DNA of 64,000 nucleotides from Desulfuromonadales bacterium (GTDB taxonomy: Bacteria > Desulfobacterota > Desulfuromonadia > Geobacterales > Pseudopelobacteraceae): the NCBI GenBank assembly GCA_013349405.1, contig DUZS01000002.1:1-64000 (forward strand), given 5' to 3'. Both the position numbers and the translations under genes were made by a program. The number at the start of each line of letters is the position of its first letter. Position 1 is the first letter of the stretch. The notes under the pieces are model-generated. The model worked only from the letters and a program-made list of their open reading frames with translations, had not been told where the DNA came from and made no database searches. Below, piece by piece: positions 41,395 to 50,398 of the stretch.

Positions 41395-41478
41395 ATACAC
41401 AACAATGTACAGTTATCTGCGGGGTTAGTACGGTAAGTACCGGCTTTCTCTGCATCAGCCGGATTGCTGAAATATCAA
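41395..41478 (+). ncRNA. Diverged GEMM-I-type riboswitch 3 (candidate)
   Basis: gttatctgcggggttagtacggtaagtaccggctttctctgcatcagccggattgctgaaatatc aligns along its length with riboswitches 1/2 but with weaker stems. Confidence 0.55.
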
Positions 41479-41508
41479 ATACAAGATATGGAAGCTCCGG
41501 CTGTTTTT
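41457..41508 (+). terminator. Riboswitch 3 expression-platform terminator
   Basis: AGCCGG ... CCGGCT GTTTTTG. Confidence 0.65.
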
Positions 41509-41636
41509 GTGCATGAAATTGGCGTTACCTCCGGCATTACCTTCCCTCTGCTGAAATAATTAACAGATTATTGTTAAGACAACGCACTATTAGACCGATA
41601 GGGGTACTGAAGACACTATGTGAAGGGAGGTGGCAG

Positions 41637-41822
41637 ATGAAAGCTCTTATGCTGTTATTCTGTGTGGCGCTGCTCGGAGGGTGCTCTAACGTGAGCCAGG
41701 AGGAGTTAAACGCTAAAATAAATAAATGCACGGCCGAAGACATGGAATTTACGTATATGAAAGATTTCAGGGGTAAACCTTACGATGTAGTTTGTGTCAG
41801 AAAGCATCCCAATGAAAAATAG
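41637..41822 (+). CDS. Small lipoprotein (61 aa)
   Basis: MKALMLLFCVALLGGCSNVSQEELN lipobox LLGGC; RBS gggagg. Confidence 0.75.
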   Translation: MKALMLLFCVALLGGCSNVSQEELNAKINKCTAEDMEFTYMKDFRGKPYDVVCVRKHPNEK

Positions 41823-41842
41823 ACGGATGATACTATCCGTCT
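41821..41842. terminator. Hairpin between convergent lipoprotein and ThiF-family genes
   Basis: AGACGGAT-gatact-ATCCGTCT. Confidence 0.5.
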
Positions 41843-42665
41843 AAGCGTCTTTAAGTATACTGATAATGTTCATCTCCATTGCAAGCAGATCAATTACCAG
41901 CTGCCGGTCCCGCAATGGCACTCCCTGACCGAGCAGAAGCTTGCAGACCTCGGCAACTTCAAGGCTTGCTACGACTGCGGGAGTGAAGGAAGGATTGCCG
42001 AGAGTCTGTTCAACACCCTTGCCACCCTTCCACGAACGATAGATAGTTTGCAGCGTGGTGTCACCGGGAAACTGGGTAGTTACATGTCCAAACCAGCCGG
42101 CAATGGCGCCGTGAACCAGAGGTATGTTCATTGTGGTGCAGACTTCCGCCAACTCGAGCCGCACTTGAATTGAATCGAGGGCATCAACGACAATCCGGCA
42201 GCCTTTGAGCAATTCTCCACCATTCGCAGGTGAAAATGCTTCCTGAATCGCCGTCAAAGTTACTGCAGGGTTTATCTCGCTGACCCGTGCAGCTGCAGCC
42301 TCTACCTTGGCTCTTCCGAGATTGGCCGGAGTGCTGAACAGCTGCCGATTCAGGTTGTGCTCCTCGAACACATCCGGATCGATAACAACTATCCTGCCAA
42401 CGCCAAGACGGGCCAACTCTTCAACAACATAGCCACCAAGTCCACCGCAACCGATCACAGCAATACTACTACGGAAGAGGATTAACTGGTCGCTGGCAGA
42501 AATAGCCTGGCGATTACGCTGATAACGCGCAGGCAGTATTCCCTGCTGTAAGGCAGCCTCTTCAACCTCGGCCAGGCTTACGTTAAAATAGTCAGCGGCC
42601 TCACACTGAAGAATCCACGGCAACAGCTGGCAGTTAGAATGGTCTCGCACAAAAGCCGACAGCAT
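41841..42665 (-). CDS. HesA/MoeB/ThiF-family adenylyltransferase
   Basis: IAVIGCGGLGGYVVEELARLGVGRIVVIDPDVFEEHNLNRQLF. Confidence 0.92.
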   Translation of the reverse strand: MLSAFVRDHSNCQLLPWILQCEAADYFNVSLAEVEEAALQQGILPARYQRNRQAISASDQLILFRSSIAVIGCGGLGGYVVEELARLGVGRIVVIDPDVFEEHNLNRQLFSTPANLGRAKVEAAAARVSEINPAVTLTAIQEAFSPANGGELLKGCRIVVDALDSIQVRLELAEVCTTMNIPLVHGAIAGWFGHVTTQFPGDTTLQTIYRSWKGGKGVEQTLGNPSFTPAVVASLEVAEVCKLLLGQGVPLRDRQLVIDLLAMEMNIISILKDA

Positions 42666-42671
42666 ATCCCG

Positions 42672-42896
42672 TCACCCTCCGCCAAGCAGTGGAAAGAGCG
42701 CGAGGGTATCACCTTCAACAAGAAGTCGGTCGAGCTTGACATGCCGGTTGTTGATCATCATTATCCCCAATTCGGATTGCGGCAGGCTCAGGCTGTCAGC
42801 CACATCGGCAACGGTGCTTCCCTCCGGATAATCCCTGGTTTCAATATCAAAGCGACCGGCACGAAATGAAGCGAACAGTTTGACGGTTATGATCAT
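42672..42896 (-). CDS. MoaD/ThiS-family sulfur carrier
   Basis: 74 aa, FPLLGGG C-terminus with diglycine; adjacent ThiF-family activator. Confidence 0.85.
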   Translation of the reverse strand: MIITVKLFASFRAGRFDIETRDYPEGSTVADVADSLSLPQSELGIMMINNRHVKLDRLLVEGDTLALFPLLGGG

Positions 42897-43498
42897 CTTG
42901 GTACTCCCTCAAAGGTAGCCGAAAGAAGAACTCTACCGGTGTCATGCAGAGAATGGTTTGCCTGGGGGGGGAGAGTGCAGAGAAGTTCAGTGAATTCATC
43001 CTGCTCCAGAATAATACCTCGAGCCAGGACCGTCGGGCCAAGTTCACCGAGCAGTAGATTAAACAGTTTCAGGCGGACAGTTCCGGATGCGTCTACCGTT
43101 TTTCCACTATCAACCGCGTGACTGATTCCCTCGCGCAGCGCTGCATAAAAACCGCCACGTCTCATGGTGGCACCGACAAGACCCGGCATGGCAGCCGACA
43201 AGGTTACCCGGGAACCATCCTGTATGACAGTTCGCTCAAGATCATCCACAGGGCTATTATTAAAAAAAATTGTTGTTATCCGGTCAGTTACATAGTCGGC
43301 AGGAATGGCAAGCTGGTCAACAAGAAGACTTTTAAGGGTGCATCCAACAATAGCAGGAATAGTTACACCCTTCTGAAGAAGCGGAAAGAACAGATTAAGT
43401 TGGTCAACAATCAGGTTTAATTCCAGAGTTTCCCGTTTCACAGTCGTCTCCCGAATGACTGCTGCGAGGGAGAATCCCTCCCTCGCAGCGTATTTCAT
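42893..43498 (-). CDS. AOR-operon protein of unknown function
   Basis: 201 aa open frame between AOR and MoaD-like genes with tight/overlapping junctions. Confidence 0.75.
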   Translation of the reverse strand: MKYAAREGFSLAAVIRETTVKRETLELNLIVDQLNLFFPLLQKGVTIPAIVGCTLKSLLVDQLAIPADYVTDRITTIFFNNSPVDDLERTVIQDGSRVTLSAAMPGLVGATMRRGGFYAALREGISHAVDSGKTVDASGTVRLKLFNLLLGELGPTVLARGIILEQDEFTELLCTLPPQANHSLHDTGRVLLSATFEGVPR

Positions 43499-45235
43499 TT
43501 ACCAATTAAACAAATCGTCCAGCTCCTCGTCCTTCATCATGAAGGTAAGGTTATGAGGCGCTACCGGCTCATCGTAGAAAAAGCGCGGCAGCCGGTCGTG
43601 ATACTTGGTAAAACCGGCACGTTTGTTAAAATCGCGCTCGGCGGAAAGGACCCGTTTACCGAGTGCCACCACATCATCACCGGTCATGGTGATGCCATGG
43701 AAAGAGCCGAGCATATCGAGCAGGGCCTGGAAGGTTTCCGGCTGATCCAGAATAGCGAAGGCGATGAACAGGCACATACCGGTAGAGTCGATTGCCGCCG
43801 TGGCAATCTGCAGGTTGCGCGACAGCTCGATCTGACCTTCGGTTTTGAGCGGATCGACGTCGCCACCGACCTTGAGGATGTTGGTGGCAATGGCATACCC
43901 CATCGTGTGGTCGGCTCCCTGCGTTGATGTGGCATAGGTGACTCCGATCCCCTGAATGGCGCGTGGATCATAGGCAGGCAGCGCCTGATCCTTGACGACC
44001 GGTACGCGTTCGACACCGAAAACCTTACCGGTTACCGCAGCACCGGCGCCCAGAATGCAGCCAAGCGGTGTGCCTTTGCCGACTTCTTCCAGCAGCCTGA
44101 TGGCGCCTGCGCGGTCGCCGAATTCTATAATTCCGGCATCCATGGCGACGCCGATGGTGACACCCATTTCAATGGTGTCGACGCCGATGTTATCATCCAT
44201 ATAGTCAAGACGGGCGATGGTATCAAGATCGTCGATGCCGCAGTGGCCGCCGTGTGACCAGACGGTTTCATATTCCGGCTGCTTGGTGACGTAGTTGCCG
44301 TCTTTATCATTGTAGATACCGGAGCACTGAATAACGCAGCCACGATGGCAGCCGTGAGTTGCGGAACCGCCACGCTTGACTTCCAGTTCAGCCTGGGCTT
44401 CGCCGCTGATCTTGGAGCTTCCGGCAAACTGGCCGGTTTTGAAGTTGTTGGTCGGGTAACCACCGGCTTCGTTCAATACGTTGGTCAGAACGTTGGTACC
44501 GTATGCAGGGAGGCCTTCGCCGGTTACCGGGTGTTTGCGCAGTCCTTCCACAAATTTGCGGTTGGCATCACGGTAGCCTTCAATATTTTTGGCTGGACGC
44601 ATCGTGACACCGGCGTCATCAATGATGATCGCTTTGACGCGTTTGGCACCCATGACCGCTCCGACGCCGCCTCGGCCACAGTGACGGGTCGGACGCAATT
44701 CAGGGTCGGTGCAGGCGATAGAGGCAGACAGCATCTTGCGTTCTCCGGCGGTGCCGATGGTCATGTAGGCAACTTTGTCGCCGTATTCCGTACGCAGTTT
44801 TGCAACGAGAGGATAGTTGTCAAGCAGTTTAAGGCTGTTATCGACGATGACGTTGATGCCATCCTTGTTAATAACAATTTTGTAGAGGTCGTCACCTGCC
44901 GGTTTACCTTCAAGGATAACTGCGGCATACCCGAGTCGGGCTAATACCTGAGCAGCCTGGCCGCCGGCGTTGGATTCCTTGATGGTACCGGTCAGCGGGC
45001 TTTTGCAGCCGACCGACAGACGCCCGGTCATGGAACCGACCGTGCCGCTGAGCATACCAGGGGAGATAACCAGTTTGTTTTCCGCACCCAGTGCGTGGGC
45101 GAGAGGTGGAACTTCAGCAGCAACGATAAGCGACGTCATTGCCCTGCCGCCGAGGCCGGCATAGTCGCCAAGGCCAGAAACTGTTACCTTCGGGCCGCCT
45201 GCGGCCCCCATGTCAATCCGTGCAATTTTGTCCAT
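43499..45235 (-). CDS. Aldehyde:ferredoxin oxidoreductase family (tungsten/molybdopterin) enzyme
   Basis: GLGGRAMTSLIV, KSPLTGTIKESNAGG, RHCGRGGVGAVMGAKRVKAI; start MDKIARID at 45235 preceded by aaggagaacag. Confidence 0.93.
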   Translation of the reverse strand: MDKIARIDMGAAGGPKVTVSGLGDYAGLGGRAMTSLIVAAEVPPLAHALGAENKLVISPGMLSGTVGSMTGRLSVGCKSPLTGTIKESNAGGQAAQVLARLGYAAVILEGKPAGDDLYKIVINKDGINVIVDNSLKLLDNYPLVAKLRTEYGDKVAYMTIGTAGERKMLSASIACTDPELRPTRHCGRGGVGAVMGAKRVKAIIIDDAGVTMRPAKNIEGYRDANRKFVEGLRKHPVTGEGLPAYGTNVLTNVLNEAGGYPTNNFKTGQFAGSSKISGEAQAELEVKRGGSATHGCHRGCVIQCSGIYNDKDGNYVTKQPEYETVWSHGGHCGIDDLDTIARLDYMDDNIGVDTIEMGVTIGVAMDAGIIEFGDRAGAIRLLEEVGKGTPLGCILGAGAAVTGKVFGVERVPVVKDQALPAYDPRAIQGIGVTYATSTQGADHTMGYAIATNILKVGGDVDPLKTEGQIELSRNLQIATAAIDSTGMCLFIAFAILDQPETFQALLDMLGSFHGITMTGDDVVALGKRVLSAERDFNKRAGFTKYHDRLPRFFYDEPVAPHNLTFMMKDEELDDLFNW

Positions 45236-45280
45236 ATCTGTTCTCCTTTCCCTTATTCTGTGCGTGGCACAGATGAAATT

Positions 45281-45370
45281 CTCCTTTTCAAAGGAAGGCT
45301 GCACCGTTTCCCGTGCAACCCAATGGCCTGTCGCCGTGGGAGTGATCCGGTAGGCGGTGAGGCTCGGAGT
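45281..45370 (-). ncRNA. Moco/Tuco-type RNA leader (candidate molybdenum/tungsten cofactor riboswitch)
   Basis: Minus-strand ACTCCGAGCCTCACCGCCTACCGGATCACTCCCACGGCGACAGGCCATTGGGTTGCACGGGAAACGGTGCAGCCTTCCTTTGAAAAGGAG; terminal CTCC/GGAG pairing, GCAC..GTGC hairpin; directly upstream of AOR. Confidence 0.72.
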
Positions 45371-45385
45371 AAAAATAATATGGTT

Positions 45386-46819
45386 TTATGCAGTCTGCTC
45401 TATTTGTCGGAAAATTTCAATACGGTAACTTGCAAAACATCTGCGGCTCAAGCAGCCCCAAAAGACGCCCGCTCCATAGGCTACCTGCTCCAGCAGATAG
45501 ATACCGGCAAACAGGTAAAACGCCAGCTTCGGCTTCTTTACGGCAAAGTCTACTCCGGCGGCACAGGCCAGAACAGCTCCGAACAGAACCCAGCAAACCG
45601 GCACAAACAGTGCTATTGCGATGATGGCAATAGAATAATAACGAACCAGATGATAACTCAGGTAGTATATAAGGCTGCCTAAGGCACGCAGACGCCCTGC
45701 AACAATCGCGCTCAGGCCTAAAGGAAGCCCATGTTTGCCGCTCCGCAGCCGTACGGCAGCAGCATCACACAGCAGGAGTCCGGAAACCGGCAGCAGCGCC
45801 CACCAGCTGATAACAAACGACATCAAACAGAGTGTCAGTATGGCAGCCAACAGCGGTGGAATAACCATGCGCTTATGACGGGTCGGATGCAGGATCTGCA
45901 GTATCCCTTCCGAGGTGCCGTAGTCAAAGCGCCGGGACATGAATGACCGTATCGAAGTGCGATGTTCGTGGAGAATATTTCCGAGTGGCAGATAGCAGAT
46001 GCTCCAGCCCCTGTCCCGCAGACGCCACGTCAAATCGACATCCTCCCCGACATGCATGCCGTCATTAAAACCGCCAACGCTGGTGAAGGCGCTGCGCCGC
46101 ACCAGCAGATTACAGCTGGGCAGGTAGAAGGTATCACTGCCGCTGCTTCCGACCCGTTCCCGTGAACTTATGGAAAGACTCGACATGACCGCCTCATAGC
46201 GATCAACGGCGGATTCGCTGCACATCCCGTCAACCTGGCCGCCGACCGCCGCCATGGCAGAGTCACTGAAAGCAGGAATCAGCTGACAGAGCCAGTCGGG
46301 TGAGGCGGTGCAATCGGAATCGATAAAAGCAAGTATTTCACCATCAGCCATTGAGGCCCCCACATTACGTGCCGCCGCCGGGCCTCGACCCACTCCGCCT
46401 GACGCCACCAGCAGCGCGCCGAACTCGCGGGCAACATCGGGAGAAGCATCACTGCTGCCGTCATCCACAACGATGATCTGCAGTTTTTCATGCGGATAGG
46501 AGAGCTGCGTGAGCGAAGTCAGACAGCGCCGCAACTCGTCAGCCCGGTTCATAACCGGGATAACAATACTGACTTCAGGGAGTGACGCAGACAGTTCAGG
46601 AGCAGTACGAACCCGTTCTGCAAAACCTTTCGCCACCAGTTGTTCCATGATGCCATGTTCTGATGCGGCAGCGGAAATCACGCTACCGTCCGCGCCACGT
46701 CCGACGAGGTCGGCCAGAGAGCGATTGAGACGAAGTTGGTAGAGCGGTTTTTTTGACACAAGAAAATATTCCCCATCCCGATCGAGTAACTCTACGTTGT
46801 GTCTCAGACGATAATTCAT
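45386..46819 (-). CDS. mftF: Mycofactocin-system glycosyltransferase (MftF-like)
   Basis: GT2 motifs VSIVIPVMNRADELRRCL, IIVVDDGSSDAS, AFIDSDCTASPDWL; N-terminal LLDRDGEYFLVSKKPLYQLRLN; position in mft cluster. Confidence 0.85.
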   Translation of the reverse strand: MNYRLRHNVELLDRDGEYFLVSKKPLYQLRLNRSLADLVGRGADGSVISAAASEHGIMEQLVAKGFAERVRTAPELSASLPEVSIVIPVMNRADELRRCLTSLTQLSYPHEKLQIIVVDDGSSDASPDVAREFGALLVASGGVGRGPAAARNVGASMADGEILAFIDSDCTASPDWLCQLIPAFSDSAMAAVGGQVDGMCSESAVDRYEAVMSSLSISSRERVGSSGSDTFYLPSCNLLVRRSAFTSVGGFNDGMHVGEDVDLTWRLRDRGWSICYLPLGNILHEHRTSIRSFMSRRFDYGTSEGILQILHPTRHKRMVIPPLLAAILTLCLMSFVISWWALLPVSGLLLCDAAAVRLRSGKHGLPLGLSAIVAGRLRALGSLIYYLSYHLVRYYSIAIIAIALFVPVCWVLFGAVLACAAGVDFAVKKPKLAFYLFAGIYLLEQVAYGAGVFWGCLSRRCFASYRIEIFRQIEQTA

Positions 46820-47709
46820 GATGCTGCATCCGTTGTCAGCCCTTCTTCACGGAATATCCGCAGGAGGGCAGCTGCCGTTTCATCAGCAGAAAGAGCATTC
46901 ACTTTCCCGCTGCGCGCTTTAATACCGCCGGAGAGGAGTGAGAGAATCCGCTCAAAGGCCGGGAGCGACGGGTCAGGAGTTACCACCCGGGTCGGATCCG
47001 GCCTTGGTACGCCGAAATCAGCGGCGGTAAGATACGCACCGGCGGCACCGATTTCCCAGAACGGGAGTCCAAGATGAGACAGGTCCCACGTCTCGATCTT
47101 CGCCGACAAAGAAGCGGTAATGGCATCAATCGAGGGGTAGCGCGGCGTGCGCACTTCTTCACAGAGAACCGCGCAGGGGAACGTGGCAGTAACATCCTGC
47201 CGGGCACCCCGGTCAGATTTGCGCTGCACCTCCAGATGTTTCGTTCCAGGTGCCAGAGAGACCGCCGCACTGATACAGGGCATAGCTGCCGCAGCAGCAG
47301 CAAGCGCCGGCACCGGGTCGTCGCCGCGATCGACCAGTCGATTACCGGTCAACAGCAGTGATGGTGCAAGAATAGATACCATACGGGCTAAAACCTTCGC
47401 GTCTGCCGCGTCATCGCCACCTTCCAGGCCGTGATCCCAAAAACGAATCGCCCGATCTGCTCCCATCGAAAACGCCAGGCGCAGGGTATCATTGAGGCGT
47501 TCACGACCGACCGCGAGCACCGTCACGCGGGCACCAAGGGAATCCTTCAGGCAGAGCGCCTCTTCCAAGGCAGCCATATCAGCCGGATTCGGCACTCTTC
47601 GCAATCCCCGTTCACTGATGGCCGCACCCCGGGAAGTGACCCGTGCCGGTGGTCGTGGATCATTGGTCTCGCGGAGGAGGACGAGGATGTTGAGTTTATT
47701 TTCGGGCAT
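46816..47709 (-). CDS. Electron transfer flavoprotein beta subunit (FixA/EtfB family)
   Basis: NILVLLRETNDPRPP, GADRAIRFWDHGLEGGDD, GNRLVDRGDDPVPALAA; start MPENK at 47709. Confidence 0.85.
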   Translation of the reverse strand: MPENKLNILVLLRETNDPRPPARVTSRGAAISERGLRRVPNPADMAALEEALCLKDSLGARVTVLAVGRERLNDTLRLAFSMGADRAIRFWDHGLEGGDDAADAKVLARMVSILAPSLLLTGNRLVDRGDDPVPALAAAAAAMPCISAAVSLAPGTKHLEVQRKSDRGARQDVTATFPCAVLCEEVRTPRYPSIDAITASLSAKIETWDLSHLGLPFWEIGAAGAYLTAADFGVPRPDPTRVVTPDPSLPAFERILSLLSGGIKARSGKVNALSADETAAALLRIFREEGLTTDAAS

Positions 47710-47741
47710 GTATTCCACCTCTGTTTGCAAGCTTATAATCA

Positions 47742-47817
47742 ACCACCCCCAGCCCCTCCTTATCAAGGAGGGGAGCTTTAAAATCCCCCTCCTAGTTTAG
47801 GAGGGGTTAGGGGTGGT
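47742..47817. repeat. Palindromic repeat, copy 1 (CCCCTCC-TTATCAA-GGAGGGG family)
   Basis: Outer inverted repeat ACCACCCCCAGCCCCTCC / GGAGGGGTTAGGGGTGGT with two inner palindromes. Confidence 0.8.
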
Positions 47818-47823
47818 AAGGTT

Positions 47824-48102
47824 TCAAGTCATTCGATACGCAACCCCGAAGCCTCCCCGGGGATAGCGCCAGCGGGTAAAGGCGTCGCGGTGGCAGACAA
47901 CGTAGCAGGTGCCGCACTCCAGACAGCCGTCATGCACGAAGGTCATCTTCTGATCTTCCTCAGACCATGTATAGCACCGGGCCGGACAGGAGTTGACACA
48001 GCCACGGTTGTCGCAGCCGGTACAGATGTCGTAGTTGAGGACAATATGCGGTTCCCGGTCGATGGTGAAACTGGTGTTGTCGAAAATTTCGTCAATATTC
48101 AT
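47824..48102 (-). CDS. FixX-like ferredoxin
   Basis: MNIDEIFDNTSF...CTGCDNRGCVNSCPARCY...DGCLECGTCYVVC. Confidence 0.88.
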   Translation of the reverse strand: MNIDEIFDNTSFTIDREPHIVLNYDICTGCDNRGCVNSCPARCYTWSEEDQKMTFVHDGCLECGTCYVVCHRDAFTRWRYPRGGFGVAYRMT

Positions 48103-49397
48103 AGTGCTCTCCAGGCGCTGAAGCCATCCGCCACCAGATTGCCAAGACCGACTTTTTCTTTGGCAGACTTGAGGAACAGTTTGGACAGATTCTCCTTGGG
48201 AGCGCCGTCGATGCGGTAGATGTACTCCATGAAGCTGCACATAAGTTCCGGATATTCGTTGTAGATACGATCGTTGTGAAGCATATGCGGAGCCTTGCGG
48301 TAGAGTTTAAGGTCCTTGAGGACATAACTCTCTTCCATGAGCTTTTTGTAGAGATTCAGGCTCTGTTTGGTGAAGTTTTTGTTTTGATGGGCAGCAATTA
48401 CTGTTTTGCCTGCCAGTACTCCGGATTGAGATGCCAGATTGATCCCCTCCAGATTGAGGCCGGTGGCGTTGCAGAGCGCGGCGGCATCGCCGGTGACCAG
48501 GATACCATCGCCGACCAGTTCCGGGATCATATCGTAGCCCCCTTCAGGGATCAGGTGCGCCGAATACTCCTGAAGTCTGCCGCCACTGATCATTTTGGCC
48601 AGCTGCGGCTGTTCCATAAAGGCGTTGAGGAGATCGTACGGTGTTTTGCCGCTGACCCGCAAACTGGCAAGGTGGAATACCAGGCCGACCGAAAGTGAAT
48701 CATAATTGGTATAGAGGAAGCCGCCGCCGCGCACTCCGGCGGTGCAGCCGACAAATTCATTGGCAAAGCCCTGCTCGCGCACCAGACCGAAACGGTCGTC
48801 GATCATCTCGCGCGGCATATCTATGAGTGCCTTAACTCCGACCGCCATCTGGGCCGGGTTGAAGGTCGGCTGACGGAGGCCGGCTTTTTTGGCGATGAAG
48901 GAGAGTACACCATCTGCGGCAATAACAACCGGTGCCAGCAGCTCTCCGGTGCGGCCGACAATGGAAACACCGGCAATTTTGCCCTCTTTGTACATGAGGT
49001 CATCAACGGTAGCGCGGGTGATCAGTGTTGCACCGGCCTTGACCGCTTCCTGGGCCAGCCAGTTATCAAAGCGGGGGCGAAATATGCTGTAGCCGTTGTA
49101 GGGTGTTTTATCGAAGTTGCCCGATTCTATGGTCGTCGTGAAGCTGGAATCACCGGTCATAAAGGTGACGCCCTTTTTAACGATATGGCGCCCCAACGCC
49201 GCCCGATCCCAGAAATCGGGGAAAATTTCTTCGAGAGCCGGCAGACGGTGGAGGACCCCGCCGAACATATTTTTTTCACCCGGAAAGGTGCCCCGCTCAA
49301 CCAGCGCCACATCGAGACCGGCGCGCGCCATCACCAGAGCAGCAGACGAGCCGGCCGGGCCGGCACCGACGACAATTGCCTGATAGGTTTTACTCAT
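48099..49397 (-). CDS. FixC-like FAD-dependent ETF:quinone oxidoreductase-family protein
   Basis: AIVVGAGPAGSSAALVMARAGLDVALVERG; GDAAALCNATGLNLEGINLA. Confidence 0.9.
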   Translation of the reverse strand: MSKTYQAIVVGAGPAGSSAALVMARAGLDVALVERGTFPGEKNMFGGVLHRLPALEEIFPDFWDRAALGRHIVKKGVTFMTGDSSFTTTIESGNFDKTPYNGYSIFRPRFDNWLAQEAVKAGATLITRATVDDLMYKEGKIAGVSIVGRTGELLAPVVIAADGVLSFIAKKAGLRQPTFNPAQMAVGVKALIDMPREMIDDRFGLVREQGFANEFVGCTAGVRGGGFLYTNYDSLSVGLVFHLASLRVSGKTPYDLLNAFMEQPQLAKMISGGRLQEYSAHLIPEGGYDMIPELVGDGILVTGDAAALCNATGLNLEGINLASQSGVLAGKTVIAAHQNKNFTKQSLNLYKKLMEESYVLKDLKLYRKAPHMLHNDRIYNEYPELMCSFMEYIYRIDGAPKENLSKLFLKSAKEKVGLGNLVADGFSAWRAL

Positions 49398-50398
49398 GGC
49401 GCACCCCCTGTAGCGGCTTTAACCTGCCTCAGAAGGCGCGGCAGCAGCTCCTTCAAATCTCCGACAAAACCTTCATCGACGTTTGGAAAAATGGGAGCCT
49501 TGGCGTCACTGTTAACGGCAATGATCCGCCGGGAATCCTTGATGCCGCCGATATGATGCATGGAACCGGAGATCCCCAGTGCCACATAGAGCCGGGGGGT
49601 CACGGTGCGGCCGGTCTGGCCGACCATTCTCTCGAAACCGGTCCAGCCGAGATCATACACCGGGCGGGTGACACCGAAGGAAACGTTCAACTCTCTGCAC
49701 AGCTCTTTGAGCTGTTCAAACGTGGTCGGATCACACCCCTTGCCGGCGCTGAAAATCACTTCCGCCTCGGTCAGATCGACGGTCTGCGGGTCAGGCGCTA
49801 TCCTGCCGGTAACTGTTGCCGTCGGCACGGAGAGCGGAGCGGCCGAACGCCAGGTCGATACTGCAGGGGATGTAGCACGAACGGTTGCCATGAGCACCTG
49901 GCTGAGCGAGCGCGGCGGCACCGTAACAACCAGCGTGCGGGTGCGGTCCCATATCCTGGTTTCAGCGATCCGGTCACCGAGCACTCTTCGGGAGAGATGC
50001 ACGCCATCGGCACCCTGCCGGACGGTCAGCAGCTCCGTCATGATTGCGGCCTGAAGTTCATGGGCGGCAACCGGCGCCAGGGTAGCACCGAGGTCGTTAT
50101 GAGGGAGAACCAGAACCGTTGCCATATGATCCGCAGCCAGAGCGGCAAGGTTTTTTCCCAGCAGTGCCGGTGTATCAAGCAGGCTGTCACCGGCAGTTAT
50201 ACAGGTAATGTCCGGGGTGCCGTATGCCCCAAAGATGGCCAGCTGCTCGCTGTCGGGCGTGACGGCAACCACCGCTCCCCAGGGTGCACCGAGGGTAACT
50301 GCAAGGCGCGCGCCATAGGAGAGCAGTCCTTTACCGGTTTCATCGAGTTCTCCACCGGGAAGATCGACAAAAACAAGGATTTTGCTGCCGGCGCCCAT
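49394..50398 (-). CDS. Electron transfer flavoprotein alpha subunit (FixB/EtfA family)
   Basis: VIFSAGKGC...LGWTGFERMVGQTGRTVTPRLYVALGISGSMHHIGGIKDSRRIIAVNSDAKAPIF. Confidence 0.93.
   Translation of the reverse strand: MGAGSKILVFVDLPGGELDETGKGLLSYGARLAVTLGAPWGAVVAVTPDSEQLAIFGAYGTPDITCITAGDSLLDTPALLGKNLAALAADHMATVLVLPHNDLGATLAPVAAHELQAAIMTELLTVRQGADGVHLSRRVLGDRIAETRIWDRTRTLVVTVPPRSLSQVLMATVRATSPAVSTWRSAAPLSVPTATVTGRIAPDPQTVDLTEAEVIFSAGKGCDPTTFEQLKELCRELNVSFGVTRPVYDLGWTGFERMVGQTGRTVTPRLYVALGISGSMHHIGGIKDSRRIIAVNSDAKAPIFPNVDEGFVGDLKELLPRLLRQVKAATGGAP

Noticed and set aside
43118-44944. Plus-strand ORFs opposite the AOR operon (e.g. 44345..44944)
   Set aside because: Antisense shadows of strongly supported AOR coding sequence
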